Assembly: GCF_003610495.1 (NCBI RefSeq)
Contig: NZ_RAPK01000008.1
Location: forward strand, 295,296 to 359,295
DNA length: 64,000 nucleotides
Reading direction: 5' to 3'
Source: Sinobaca qinghaiensis
GTDB lineage: Bacteria > Bacillota > Bacilli > Bacillales > Marinococcaceae
Part shown: positions 43,248 to 52,026 of the stretch, piece by piece
Position numbering within the stretch: position 1 is the stretch's first letter
Layout: every line of letters starts with the position of its first letter
Notes under the pieces: model-generated
The model's database searches: none
The model's input: only the letters and a program-made list of their open reading frames with translations
Told to the model about the DNA's origin: nothing
Translations under genes and position numbers: made by a program

Positions 43248-44138
43248 TTATTTCGGCCTGCTCCGCCTGGAAGGTTCAACATGAACATGGACATCATATA
43301 CGTCGAACCGCTGAACAAGCACGTCTTCCACCTGCGTGGAAATATCATGGGCACTTTCAATGCTGAGATCCGGAGGAACACTTAGCACAATGTCCACCAC
43401 CGTATTGTTTCCGTATTTTCTTGCACGTATATCGCGTACTCCGGACACTTCCGGTACAAGGCAGGCGGCTTTTTTATAGGAGGTGAGTTCCTCTTCACTG
43501 AACCCATCCGTTAAATAATGGGACGTTTCTCTAAATATTCCCCATGCGGTTTTGCAGATTAATAACCCAACGGCGAGCGCTGCCACCGAATCCAGCCACG
43601 GCAGATAAAAACGGGCTCCTAAGATTCCAATGACCGCGCCGATGCTGACCCATACATCAGATAAATTATCTTTTGCTGCCGCTTTAACAGCCTGGCTGTC
43701 TATTTTTTCTCCGAGACGGCGGTTGAACCGGTAAATGCCATACATAAAGACAGCACAAAAAGCCCCGGTAGATGCCGCTGCCCAATCCGGCGTGACATAC
43801 TCTCCGGACCAAACCGACATGACCGCGCCGAATAACACCTGGATACCCACCGCCATCATAATAAAAGAGGCAAGAAGTGACGCAATTGATTCTGATTTCC
43901 AATGACCGTACGGATGATTACTGTCTGCAGGTTTTCGGGATATCATTAAACCAACTAAAATAGCGGCAGAGGCCGCTATATCGGTTACGTTATTCCATCC
44001 ATCCGCCGTTAATGCTTCAGAATTTGCGGATTCCCCTACCACCAGCTTAATAGAAGCTAAAAACAGATAAGCCGCTATGCTGAGCATTGCCCCCCGTTCA
44101 CCCATTTTTATTTTTTTGTATTTTTCTTCATTTTTCAT
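43248..44138 (-). CDS. Cation diffusion facilitator family exporter
   Basis: 296 residues with six hydrophobic segments and a cytoplasmic C-terminal domain. Helix 2 holds ADGWNNVTD (near 43-51), with two Asp metal ligands and no His at that site, and SNHPYGHWKSESIASLLAS (near 71-89) is the conserved loop of CDF proteins. The later His/Asp set for the transport site is in KAAAKDNLSDVW near 153. It should export divalent metal such as Zn, Mn or Fe in exchange for protons. Related to B. subtilis YdfM. No metal regulator is adjacent. Confidence 0.87.
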   Translation of the reverse strand: MKNEEKYKKIKMGERGAMLSIAAYLFLASIKLVVGESANSEALTADGWNNVTDIAASAAILVGLMISRKPADSNHPYGHWKSESIASLLASFIMMAVGIQVLFGAVMSVWSGEYVTPDWAAASTGAFCAVFMYGIYRFNRRLGEKIDSQAVKAAAKDNLSDVWVSIGAVIGILGARFYLPWLDSVAALAVGLLICKTAWGIFRETSHYLTDGFSEEELTSYKKAACLVPEVSGVRDIRARKYGNNTVVDIVLSVPPDLSIESAHDISTQVEDVLVQRFDVYDVHVHVEPSRRSRPK

Positions 44139-44250
44139 AACTACTCCTCCGCTCTTTATTATTCTATCAAGCGGAGTTCTGGTGGGGATACAGCAACGTT
44201 TTGTCTTATTACTTACTTATTATCCAGCTGCTAACAATGTTTCATTCAGC

Positions 44251-44288
44251 CAAAAAAAAACCGATGCAGCCATTCGTCTGCACCGGTT
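44251..44288 (-). terminator. Terminator of the ABC operon
   Basis: Arms AACCGATGCAG / CTGCACCGGTT (one mismatch) followed on the minus strand by nine T. Confidence 0.8.
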
Positions 44289-44293
44289 GTATA

Positions 44294-45004
44294 TTAGCTG
44301 TCTGTCATTCTTTTAGTGTAAACGATCCATGCGGCAGCGAGTGCTGCAGCAAACCATGCTGTAATGATTAAAAGGGGCTGCCATGCTTCCGCAAATCCGC
44401 CTCCTGCTTCCATCTGAGCAGCCAGCTCAATCAGCTGCATATTAGGCATATATTCTAAAAAGGAGAGGGCCGGATACTGATTAATAATGGCATCGATTAA
44501 GGGAGTCAAGCCAAAGACAAACATGACCGGCAATAAAGCAACAGAGGCTTCCATCACCGTTTTTGTCACCAGACCCAGCAGCGTTCCCAGCGCTGTATAA
44601 AATAAGCCCGATAGGAATAATGCTGCTATGATCACAGGAGCATTGGGAATTTCATAGCCGACAAGGAAAATACTAAGCGCCAGCGTAATACCCGTAAAAG
44701 CTAACGTTAATAGACTTTTCCCAATGAGTATCTCTCCAGCGGAAGCCGGCGAGAGCATCAATCCCCGGAGCGTATTTTTTTCCTTTTCTTCTGCAATGAT
44801 CGCGGCCTGGACAAAGACAGCTACTATAGAAAACGTAAAGTTAATAATAAGATAATACATATCTAATTGAATATTATCCATTCGTCCGTAAAAGAAAGCC
44901 AAAATAATAGGGGTCAATGCAGTAGTAGAGATATACATATTCTTCGATACGTCTTTCATGTCTTTTTGAAAAATAGCATACATTCGTCTCAGCGCCAGTG
45001 TCAT
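44294..45004 (-). CDS. ABC-2 type permease
   Basis: 236 residues with six hydrophobic segments and the ABC-2 coupling region EEKEKNTLRGLMLSPAS near 73-89. It overlaps the ATPase gene by 4 bases and forms its membrane partner. The substrate is unknown; the regulatory gene upstream suggests an antimicrobial or bacteriocin-type exporter, which is inference. Confidence 0.85.
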   Translation of the reverse strand: MTLALRRMYAIFQKDMKDVSKNMYISTTALTPIILAFFYGRMDNIQLDMYYLIINFTFSIVAVFVQAAIIAEEKEKNTLRGLMLSPASAGEILIGKSLLTLAFTGITLALSIFLVGYEIPNAPVIIAALFLSGLFYTALGTLLGLVTKTVMEASVALLPVMFVFGLTPLIDAIINQYPALSFLEYMPNMQLIELAAQMEAGGGFAEAWQPLLIITAWFAAALAAAWIVYTKRMTDS

Positions 45005-45849
45005 ACGAGCTCCCTCCCTGTTAGTTTTACAAAAATATCTCCCAGTGTCGGTTCGTTTGTGTGTACGGAAGCAACCTGCTCATCAGCCATATAGGCATAC
45101 ATTTTTTTGGCATTTTCCGGAACATTGTCTAACGTAATTTTTTTGCCGGTTGTTAACTCTATTGTCATCGTATTATCAGCGAACCTGCGGCGCAGCTTCT
45201 GCGGGGCGTCCAGCAGCTGTATCTTTCCGTGATCGAGAAAGGCGACCCGGTCACACAATGTTTCCGCTTCGTGCATATTATGGGTCGTCAAAAAGATAGT
45301 CGTTCCTTTTTTGTTCAGTTCCCGCAGACTCTTATAAATGTGTGCTGCGTTAGTGGGATCAAGTGCAGACGTTGGTTCATCCAGAAACAAAAGCTCCGGC
45401 GCATGTAGAAAAGCACGGGCGAGCATCGCGCGCTGAGTCATGCCTTTTGAAAGCTTACCAACCGCCTTTTTACCTGTATCTTCGAGATTTACCATTTCGA
45501 GTGCTTCTTCAATACGGCTGTACGACAGATCATAAAGATCACAGTATAGCTTCAAATTTTCATAAACACTCAGTCTTTCGTACAAAGCACTGTTATCAGT
45601 TAGTACTCCCATCCGCTGTTGGAAATCATCTTTCCAGTTCCTGGCCATGGACCGGCCTAATACCAGGGCTTCTCCATCTGTCGGCCTAAGCTGGTTCGTC
45701 AGCATCTTAATCGTCGTCGTTTTCCCGGCTCCACTGGGACCGAGAAAACCAAAAATTTCTCCAGTGGCCACTTTAAAATCAAGGTTCTTCAATGCTTCAT
45801 AATTACTGAAAACCTTGGACACATTATTCACTTCAATACTGTATTCCAT
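45001..45849 (-). CDS. ABC transporter ATPase
   Basis: 282 residues. Walker A GPSGAGKTT near 38-46, signature LSKGMTQRAMLARA, Walker B LLFLDEPTSALDP and H-loop LTTHNMHEAE are complete. It overlaps its permease by 4 bases. Upstream on the same strand is a LytTR regulator whose N-terminal half is a dead copy of this kind of ATPase, so the regulator may have arisen from, and report on, this transporter. Confidence 0.9.
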   Translation of the reverse strand: MEYSIEVNNVSKVFSNYEALKNLDFKVATGEIFGFLGPSGAGKTTTIKMLTNQLRPTDGEALVLGRSMARNWKDDFQQRMGVLTDNSALYERLSVYENLKLYCDLYDLSYSRIEEALEMVNLEDTGKKAVGKLSKGMTQRAMLARAFLHAPELLFLDEPTSALDPTNAAHIYKSLRELNKKGTTIFLTTHNMHEAETLCDRVAFLDHGKIQLLDAPQKLRRRFADNTMTIELTTGKKITLDNVPENAKKMYAYMADEQVASVHTNEPTLGDIFVKLTGRELV

Positions 45850-45889
45850 TATTATCCCTCCTGGATGTCAGCTGGTATGCTGCTGATTC

Positions 45890-45944
45890 CAGAATAAAAG
45901 AAATGCCGGCGCCCCGCCTTATATTTACGGTAAACAGCGCCGGC
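45890..45944 (-). terminator. Terminator of the LytTR regulator gene
   Basis: Arms GCCGGCGC / GCGCCGGC around a 24-base loop, followed by T-rich sequence on the minus strand. The long loop makes it weaker than the others. Confidence 0.6.
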
Positions 45945-45983
45945 CGGTATGTGAATGGAGCAGATCCCGGGATGAATGAAACA

Positions 45984-47021
45984 CTATTTCATGCCGATCA
46001 TCGCTTTCAGCTCTGCCATTTTTGTTTTAGACAGCGGAATTTCTGTTTTTTTCTCGTCATCCAGAATGAGCGTATAGCTGTTTCGTGTCCACGTAATCAC
46101 TTCTCTTACTTTCTGCAGGTTCACGATGTAGGAACGGTGGCACCGGAAAAAGCCAAATGGCTGCAGCCTGGTTTCCAGTTCAGTTAGGGTAAAAACGCCT
46201 GGAAATCCTTCCCCCTTTATATGAATGAGTACCTGACCAGCTGACGTTTCCACAAACTCTATTTCTGTAGGATCAAATAAAATAATTTTGTCGTCAATCT
46301 TTGTTGGAATTTTATCAAACTGAACTACCGGCTTGATTTCTTCAATAGAATTTTCCTCTTCTTGGCCTGCCTGAACATTCTCTTGTTCCATTTCAATAGA
46401 ATGACATCCAGTTTCATCGAGCCTGTAGACATGATCAGCCATTGTAATGGCACTTTCCATGTTGCTTGTCAGGAGCAGAACAGTTTTCCCAGCCTGCTTT
46501 AACTCCTGAATAAGCTTGATAAAAATACGTTTTGTTTCCATATCTACATTCTGGTCCGCTTCTTCCAGCACAAACAAGGCGGGATTCTGGAATAAGAGAC
46601 GTCCTGTCTGCACACGGCGCTGTTCTGAATAAGAAAGGTGCTGGACCCGGACTTTATGCTTCGTTTCAAGCTGCAGCATGTGAAGAACTTCCGGAATGGT
46701 TCTGCTGGAGTTGTAAAGACCCCGGTAAAACGTAAAAACATCTTTTACCGTAAGCCTGTCATACAGTCCGTCGTCCAAATAAGAAACGCCGATACACGTA
46801 TAATCCGGCTTCGTAAATGTGGAAATCGGTTTATTCAGGACGTGAATATCTCCATTCGACCCCGTCATATCTCCATTCAGCATGCGCAGAAGAATATTTC
46901 TTATGTTTGTATTGGAATGGAGAGCCACTGCCTGGCCCTGTGACACTTCCAGTCCAAACGCCGGGAAAATAACCGTGTCTTCAGTTTGTTTTTCCAAAGC
47001 TTCAATTCTTAACACCGACAT
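45984..47021 (-). CDS. Degenerate ABC ATPase-LytTR DNA-binding regulator
   Basis: 345 residues. Residues 1-215 follow an ABC ATPase but are inactive by sequence: the P-loop site reads LHSNTNIRNIL with no GxxGxGK, the signature reads LSYSEQ, Walker B ends LEEAD with Glu for Asp, and the H-loop His is Asn (LLTSNME). An acidic linker (about 216-240) leads to a LytTR domain (about 243-345) with IILFDPTEIEFVETSAGQVLIH, FFRCHRSYIVNLQKV and the IPLSKTKMAEL end. It lies directly upstream of an ABC transporter it probably regulates. The fusion type is known in Bacilli, but the signal is unclear. Confidence 0.85.
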   Translation of the reverse strand: MSVLRIEALEKQTEDTVIFPAFGLEVSQGQAVALHSNTNIRNILLRMLNGDMTGSNGDIHVLNKPISTFTKPDYTCIGVSYLDDGLYDRLTVKDVFTFYRGLYNSSRTIPEVLHMLQLETKHKVRVQHLSYSEQRRVQTGRLLFQNPALFVLEEADQNVDMETKRIFIKLIQELKQAGKTVLLLTSNMESAITMADHVYRLDETGCHSIEMEQENVQAGQEEENSIEEIKPVVQFDKIPTKIDDKIILFDPTEIEFVETSAGQVLIHIKGEGFPGVFTLTELETRLQPFGFFRCHRSYIVNLQKVREVITWTRNSYTLILDDEKKTEIPLSKTKMAELKAMIGMK

Positions 47022-47102
47022 AAAAACATCTCCTGTTTTTTATTTAATCGAAGCATGAGCATGATGGATGGCGAGGCTTTGTGAAATAATGCTTTTATCC
47101 TT

Positions 47103-48305
47103 TTACACATATTTATTGCGGCCGGCACCAATGCCTGCCGTCATCTGGCAGACCGCGATAACCATTAAGAAAATCAGGCCCGCACTCCATGCCCCCGTCC
47201 AGTCGTAAAAAACGCCTACGACCAGCGGGCCGAATGCAGCCAATAAATACCCGACCGACTGCCCCATACCTGAAAGCTCTGCTGCCTTGCCGGCCGTTTC
47301 TGCACGAAGGCCAAACAAAGCCAGCGCCAGGCTGATGCTTGCTCCTTGTACGAGTCCTATGCAGAGTACCGCTGCAATAAGCATAGAAAAAGAAGAAGCT
47401 GTAAGCAGAAGGCTGAGCCCTGTTAATGCTGTAATGCCTATCGTAATAATAATTCCAACCTGGTGACGAAATCGTTCTGCTAAAATCGGGGTGATAAAGG
47501 ATGCCGGGAGACTGGCTGCCTGCATCATAGCTACCATCCAGCCGGCACTCGTTAACGCGACGCCGCCGGTTTCTACAAGAATGTCCGGAAGCCATGTAAT
47601 CATGACGTAAAAGCCGATGGACTGAAAGCCCATAAACAGCGTTACCTGCCAGGCAAGAGGTGACTTCCAAATAAGAGTAGTGCGGTCGATTTCTTTAACC
47701 GGCGGTGCTTTTTTCTTTTCTCCATGTAAAATAAATGCCCATAAAATGATGCCGGCTAATGCCGGAAGCGTCCATAAAAGAAGCGCACCCTGCCACCCTG
47801 TGCCTGACTGTTCTGCAATAGGCGCGGAGAGTCCGGAAGCAAACGCAGCGGAAATGGCCATACATGTTGTATAAATGCTCGTCATCAGCCCCATCTTCGC
47901 TGGGAAGGACCATTTAATGACGCCCGGCAGCAACACATTACAGACTGCAATGCCGGCTCCTACCGCAATGCTTCCCGCGTATAAAAACCATAAATTGGGT
48001 ACCGTTCGTATAAGAATACCCGCCACCAGTACGATCAGCCCTAAAAATAAGGCTCTCTGATGCCCCACTCTGTTTCCAAATCTGTATGCTATCGCCGAAA
48101 CACCAGCAAACGTAAGCAGCACCATAGTGGTCAACACTCCGACCGAGCTGTGATCGACGCCGAGATCTTCCCGGATAAAGCCAAGTACCGGGCCGACTGA
48201 TGTAATAGCTGCGCGGAGATTAAAAGCAATCAGTACAATTCCTATAACAAGAAGAATTCTGTATTTTTTGTTCTGTTCTTTTTCCTGCATCGTTTCTAAT
48301 GACAT
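47103..48305 (-). CDS. MFS transporter, CynX/NimT family
   Basis: 400 residues, 12 hydrophobic segments. The signature FNLRAAITSVGPVL near 27-40 is diagnostic of the CynX/NimT (cyanate/2-nitroimidazole) branch, with RFGNRVGHQRAL near 75. Members export or import small anions or drugs; the substrate cannot be read. It ends 104 bases upstream of nothing on the same strand except a terminator region, and appears monocistronic. Confidence 0.87.
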   Translation of the reverse strand: MSLETMQEKEQNKKYRILLVIGIVLIAFNLRAAITSVGPVLGFIREDLGVDHSSVGVLTTMVLLTFAGVSAIAYRFGNRVGHQRALFLGLIVLVAGILIRTVPNLWFLYAGSIAVGAGIAVCNVLLPGVIKWSFPAKMGLMTSIYTTCMAISAAFASGLSAPIAEQSGTGWQGALLLWTLPALAGIILWAFILHGEKKKAPPVKEIDRTTLIWKSPLAWQVTLFMGFQSIGFYVMITWLPDILVETGGVALTSAGWMVAMMQAASLPASFITPILAERFRHQVGIIITIGITALTGLSLLLTASSFSMLIAAVLCIGLVQGASISLALALFGLRAETAGKAAELSGMGQSVGYLLAAFGPLVVGVFYDWTGAWSAGLIFLMVIAVCQMTAGIGAGRNKYV

Positions 48306-48374
48306 GACGTTCCCCGCTTTTTCTCATAAAGCTGAGCTCTATTTTATTTTCAGCATTCTACTTTTCTATCATAA

Positions 48375-48405
48375 CAAAAAGCATCGAATTTCTCCGATGC
48401 TTTTC
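48375..48405 (-). terminator. Terminator of the amidohydrolase-Rieske pair
   Basis: Arms AAAAGCATCG / CGATGCTTTT, T-run on the minus strand, directly after the Rieske stop. Confidence 0.8.
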
Positions 48406-48409
48406 CAAA

Positions 48410-48793
48410 TTAGGCCTGTGCTGCTTTTGATTTCTTTCTCTCTGTAGAAACAATCACATCTTCTCCTTCAATCTTGATCATAAACTCCTTGAGCTTACTA
48501 CGGTCCGGAGTCAGCGTATTTCCACCATCCGTGATATCAAATTCTCTGCCGTGCCATGGGCAGCGGAGAATTTCTCCTTCACGCTGAAAGCAGTACTCGC
48601 CGGGATTTTTGGTTGCAGCAGGAGATCCTCCAATTTTCCCTTTTGATAAGAGAGCTCCTTGATGAGGACAACGGTTAAGAAATGCATAAATTCCCTGATC
48701 CGAGCGGCAGATAATGATGGATTTTCCGGAAAACGTTCGTTCAATCATATCTCCCGGCCCCAGATCCTGCATCGTGCACACCTTTTCTTCCAT
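48410..48793 (-). CDS. Rieske [2Fe-2S] protein
   Basis: 127 residues. The cluster motifs are complete: CPHQGAL near 42-48 and CPWHGREF near 78-85, separated by a stretch about 10 residues longer than in typical ferredoxins (KIGGSPAATKNPGEYCFQREGE). Soluble, no signal peptide. Its start overlaps the amidohydrolase stop by one base, so it is its coupled partner. Possible electron donor or cofactor subunit; the oxygenase usually served by such proteins is not next to it. Confidence 0.88.
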   Translation of the reverse strand: MEEKVCTMQDLGPGDMIERTFSGKSIIICRSDQGIYAFLNRCPHQGALLSKGKIGGSPAATKNPGEYCFQREGEILRCPWHGREFDITDGGNTLTPDRSKLKEFMIKIEGEDVIVSTERKKSKAAQA

Positions 48794-49872
48794 TACATAT
48801 CCCTCCTTTTCAGCTTCGGATAAAAACGAAGAGCATTCTCCACCATAATCTTATGGCGGACCTCTTCGCTTAACCCGTTAGGCAGCGCCTGCTCAGGAGA
48901 ATCATAGTCCCAGTGCGGATAGTCTGTGGAAAATACAATAATATCGTCGGTGCCCATCTGCTCGACCAGGTTGTTCCATTCCCGTTTCGTCATTTCTTCG
49001 AGAGGCTGGGTCGTGAAACAAAAGTGATTTTTGATCGTTTCGCTCGGCATTTTGGTTACCCAGGGCACCTCGTGACGGAGGTCTTTATACTGCTGGTCCA
49101 GCTTTTTCATTAAAAATGGAACATAGGTAAAGCCGCCTTCGATCATCATGACTTTCAGCTTAGGATATTTTTCGAATACGCCGTTCAGGATCATATTGGT
49201 TACTTGAATCATGTGGGAGGTTGGAATAAGCGCATGCCATTCGATGAAATAACGGGGCCATTTGCCAAACTGGACGGGCGGCTCATTGTGATGCATGCCA
49301 ATCACCAGATCGTGTTTTTCTGCGGCTTCATAAATCGGATGATACATAGGATCCCCCCAGGCAATATCATCTATTGGCAGGAGAACCTGCAGCATTTTCG
49401 GATGACCGCCGATGCGTTCAATCTCTTCTACTGCTGTCTTCGGATCCTGGGCCGCAATGTGAATAGAACCGTACAGTCTTTCTTCTTTTTCAAGCCAGTG
49501 CTCAATCTGCCAGTCATTGTAGGCTGTGGCCAGTGTAGCAGCCATTTCGTACCAGCCATGCATAGAAGAAGGAGAAGGATCCAGTGCCCCTGTTAAAATA
49601 CCGATATCGTGTCCGCATGCATCCAAAAGCTGTTCACGCATAAACGGAAGATCCGACCCGGCATCCCGTCCGTCCGGAAGCATCGCATCGGCACGATTTA
49701 CACCTGCCACCGCCGGCTGTGTATAGGGCATATGCTTTTCCTGAACCCAGTTGGCATCAGCAATATAGCGTTTCCAGGGCTGCCCCAGATAGGGCAGTAA
49801 ATCTGCGTATGTTACTTTTTCATGAATATCCGCGTCAATCAACCTACAGGTTTTCCCATCAAATTCTTTCAA
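48793..49872 (-). CDS. Metal-dependent amidohydrolase (ACMSD-like)
   Basis: 359 residues of the amidohydrolase TIM-barrel group (PF04909 type). Metal ligands: D-x-D-x-H at DADIH near 14-18 in place of the commoner H-x-H, the His residues of GMHHNEPP near 206, and the Asp of FSTDYPHWD near 315. Relatives decarboxylate or hydrolyse aromatic or lactone acids. The gene shares a base (ATGA) with the Rieske gene. It faces the PucR gene across 260 bases, so it may belong to that regulator's world, though this is only position. Confidence 0.82.
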   Translation of the reverse strand: MKEFDGKTCRLIDADIHEKVTYADLLPYLGQPWKRYIADANWVQEKHMPYTQPAVAGVNRADAMLPDGRDAGSDLPFMREQLLDACGHDIGILTGALDPSPSSMHGWYEMAATLATAYNDWQIEHWLEKEERLYGSIHIAAQDPKTAVEEIERIGGHPKMLQVLLPIDDIAWGDPMYHPIYEAAEKHDLVIGMHHNEPPVQFGKWPRYFIEWHALIPTSHMIQVTNMILNGVFEKYPKLKVMMIEGGFTYVPFLMKKLDQQYKDLRHEVPWVTKMPSETIKNHFCFTTQPLEEMTKREWNNLVEQMGTDDIIVFSTDYPHWDYDSPEQALPNGLSEEVRHKIMVENALRFYPKLKRRDM

Positions 49873-50090
49873 ATAAACCCTCCTCCTAGTATACGTTTAT
49901 ATACTTAAGGTACCATTCATTTACCTTTCATAACAAATTGCATTAACGGCCTTCAGAACCAGTGAGATACAGGAACAGTGCTCAGTGATCTCCAGTGGGC
50001 ATGAGTGGCTGTTTATCATATTTTATAGAATGTATGTAAAACAACCTGCCAAACATAAGGTAAAATACAATACCTTCTATACAATAAAAG

Positions 50091-50106
50091 AAAATAGATC
50101 TATTTT
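50091..50106. promoter_or_regulatory. 16-bp palindrome before pucR
   Basis: AAAATAGATCTATTTT is a perfect palindrome 27 bases before the pucR start, in the divergent region. Possible operator for PucR or another regulator. Confidence 0.5.
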
Positions 50107-50132
50107 ACATATTGTCCATTGGAGGTGATCTT

Positions 50133-51743
50133 GTGCCGGTCCACACCCCTGTCATTCATACGACAATCCGCCATATCCTGGAACGCCCGCATTTTCAAAA
50201 GGCCGTAGTCATAGGAGATGAGACTTCCCTTAATCGGACAGTTACCTGGGTTCATATTATCGAAGTCACCCGCCTGGACGAATTGTTAAACGGAAACGAA
50301 CTTGTACTGACCACGGGACTTGCCTGGCATGAAAATGAAGCCCTTTCCCTGTCATTTCTGCAGCAGCTTATTGCCAATAATGTTTCCGGCCTGTGCATTG
50401 AGCTTGGCACCTATACGGAGTCACTGCCTGCTGCGATGATCGAATTTGCTGAACGGCATCATTTTCCTTTGATTCTTTTTCATGAAAAAGTCCGGTATAT
50501 TGATATTACGCAGGATCTGCATAGTTTATTTATCCACCAGCATTACCAGATGGTCAAAGAGCTCGAAGACCTGTCTTCCTCGTTTAATCAAATTCTGCTG
50601 GACGGAAAAGGAATTGAAGAAATTTTGTACGAATTCCACCGCCGCACGAGGATCAACGTTTGCTACCTTCCAATTCAGGGGGAAAGTTATTTCTATCCCG
50701 CGCTTTCTTTAAAGGAGCAGGAAAAACGGGTCAAGGAATGGATCGAGCACAAAACATGGCACCACAGAAGCCTGCACACATCACGTCCTATTATGGTACT
50801 CACTCATTATTTCGCCGACTTAATCGCCTACAAAGACGGTCTTGCTTTCAGCGAATTTGATGAGCTTGCATTCGACCGCTGTGCTACCGCCATTGCTCAG
50901 GAAGTGATGCGGACCACCTATATGGAAGAGCGCCGCAGACAGCAGGAGGAGCGCTGGATGCATGATTGGATCAATAACGAAAACAATCAGGAAGAAGTTA
51001 ACAGTGAACTCCAACAGCTGCAAAAAGGAACGTTTCACTCCATGGCTGTCGGACTAATTTCGAAAAATCATCTTCTTTCCTCTCATAAAAATAGAGAAGG
51101 ACTTTTTATTCAAAAGTCGATGCTTGCCCGTTCAATTTTTGAAGAACGGGGAATAACGCTATTAGCCACTTCTATGCCGCACGCCTATGTGTTTATTCTG
51201 CTGTACCCGGGCAGTATCAGCGCTTCTGTTTTCCGCGAGCGCCTTTATTCCGGCTACCGGGCTTTATTAAAAGAAGACGAGCGGGGCACCTTTCCTTTCT
51301 TTGAATATCTCGTTTTCGGCAAAACGGTAAAAGCACCGACGGACGTGCCGGTAAGCTATTTGACCGCAAAGGAAACAGAAAAAGTGAAAAATCGTGTACC
51401 TTCTCTTGCTCTTCCTTTTTATGAAAACCTTCATCTTTTTCGTACGGTTCTTAAAATGGAAGAAGAAGGAGATATAGATGACTTTATTGATGAACATTTA
51501 GGAGAGCTGCTCCGCTTTGATGCAGACAGACAGGGGCATTTGATTCAGACTCTGCGGGTATACCTGCAGTGCTTCGGCTCCAAGCAGGATGCAGCGCGGG
51601 AGCTCTACGTCGTGCGCCAGACCCTCTATCACCGGCTTGATAAAATCAGCGAGCTGATGGGGGAAGATTTATTTTCTTCTCCAAAGCGCCTGTCGGTAGA
51701 ACTTGCGCTGCATGCCTATGAATATCAGACAGGCACTAAGTAA
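50133..51743 (+). CDS. PucR family transcriptional regulator
   Basis: 536 residues from GTG 50133, chosen because GGAGGTGATC, nearly a perfect 16S match, ends 3 bases before it; an ATG 21 bases upstream overlaps that site and is less likely. An N-terminal PucR domain (about 5-125, with RTVTWVHIIE and LVLTTGLAW), a middle GGDEF-like/GAF-like region, and a C-terminal helix-turn-helix (LRVYLQCFGSKQDAARELYVVRQTLYHRLDKI). Relatives activate purine or pyrimidine catabolism genes in response to nitrogen metabolites; here the adjacent pyrimidine degradation genes are the likely targets. Confidence 0.88.
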   Translation: MPVHTPVIHTTIRHILERPHFQKAVVIGDETSLNRTVTWVHIIEVTRLDELLNGNELVLTTGLAWHENEALSLSFLQQLIANNVSGLCIELGTYTESLPAAMIEFAERHHFPLILFHEKVRYIDITQDLHSLFIHQHYQMVKELEDLSSSFNQILLDGKGIEEILYEFHRRTRINVCYLPIQGESYFYPALSLKEQEKRVKEWIEHKTWHHRSLHTSRPIMVLTHYFADLIAYKDGLAFSEFDELAFDRCATAIAQEVMRTTYMEERRRQQEERWMHDWINNENNQEEVNSELQQLQKGTFHSMAVGLISKNHLLSSHKNREGLFIQKSMLARSIFEERGITLLATSMPHAYVFILLYPGSISASVFRERLYSGYRALLKEDERGTFPFFEYLVFGKTVKAPTDVPVSYLTAKETEKVKNRVPSLALPFYENLHLFRTVLKMEEEGDIDDFIDEHLGELLRFDADRQGHLIQTLRVYLQCFGSKQDAARELYVVRQTLYHRLDKISELMGEDLFSSPKRLSVELALHAYEYQTGTK

Positions 51744-51760
51744 CTGTATATATGAAAGAC

Positions 51761-51794
51761 AAAACCCGGCCGATGAATTCGGCCGGGTTCGTTT
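51761..51794. terminator. Bidirectional terminator
   Basis: Arms AACCCGGCCGA / TCGGCCGGGTT with a 5-base loop and T-rich right flank, shared by pucR and the convergent pyrimidine operon. Confidence 0.83.
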
Positions 51795-52011
51795 AAGTAG
51801 AAGCTGCTTCTTCTTTTTGTTTTTTTAATAAAAAGGAAAAATATTTTCTCGCATCTGCGCTTTCTATATGCAGATGCGCCTGCTTTTCCCCATTTGAAAA
51901 CTGTACGAACGCTCCTTCCAGATTTTCCTGTACTGCGGTTATCTCGTAGCCATCCTCAATCAGAGCATCAATTTTTTCTTTTTCCAGCATAAATTCTGCA
52001 TGCTCCCGCAT
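51793..52011 (-). CDS. Small protein at the end of the pyrimidine operon
   Basis: 72 residues, no membrane segment; acidic and rich in Glu with a helix at the N-terminus and beta-like middle (YEITAVQENLEGAFVQFSNGEKQAHLHIE). It begins 15 bases after the permease gene on the same strand, so it belongs to the pyrimidine unit. I do not recognise a family. Possible accessory protein of the permease or operon; no function assigned. Confidence 0.55.
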   Translation of the reverse strand: MREHAEFMLEKEKIDALIEDGYEITAVQENLEGAFVQFSNGEKQAHLHIESADARKYFSFLLKKQKEEAAST

Positions 52012-52026
52012 TCACACCCGCCTCCA

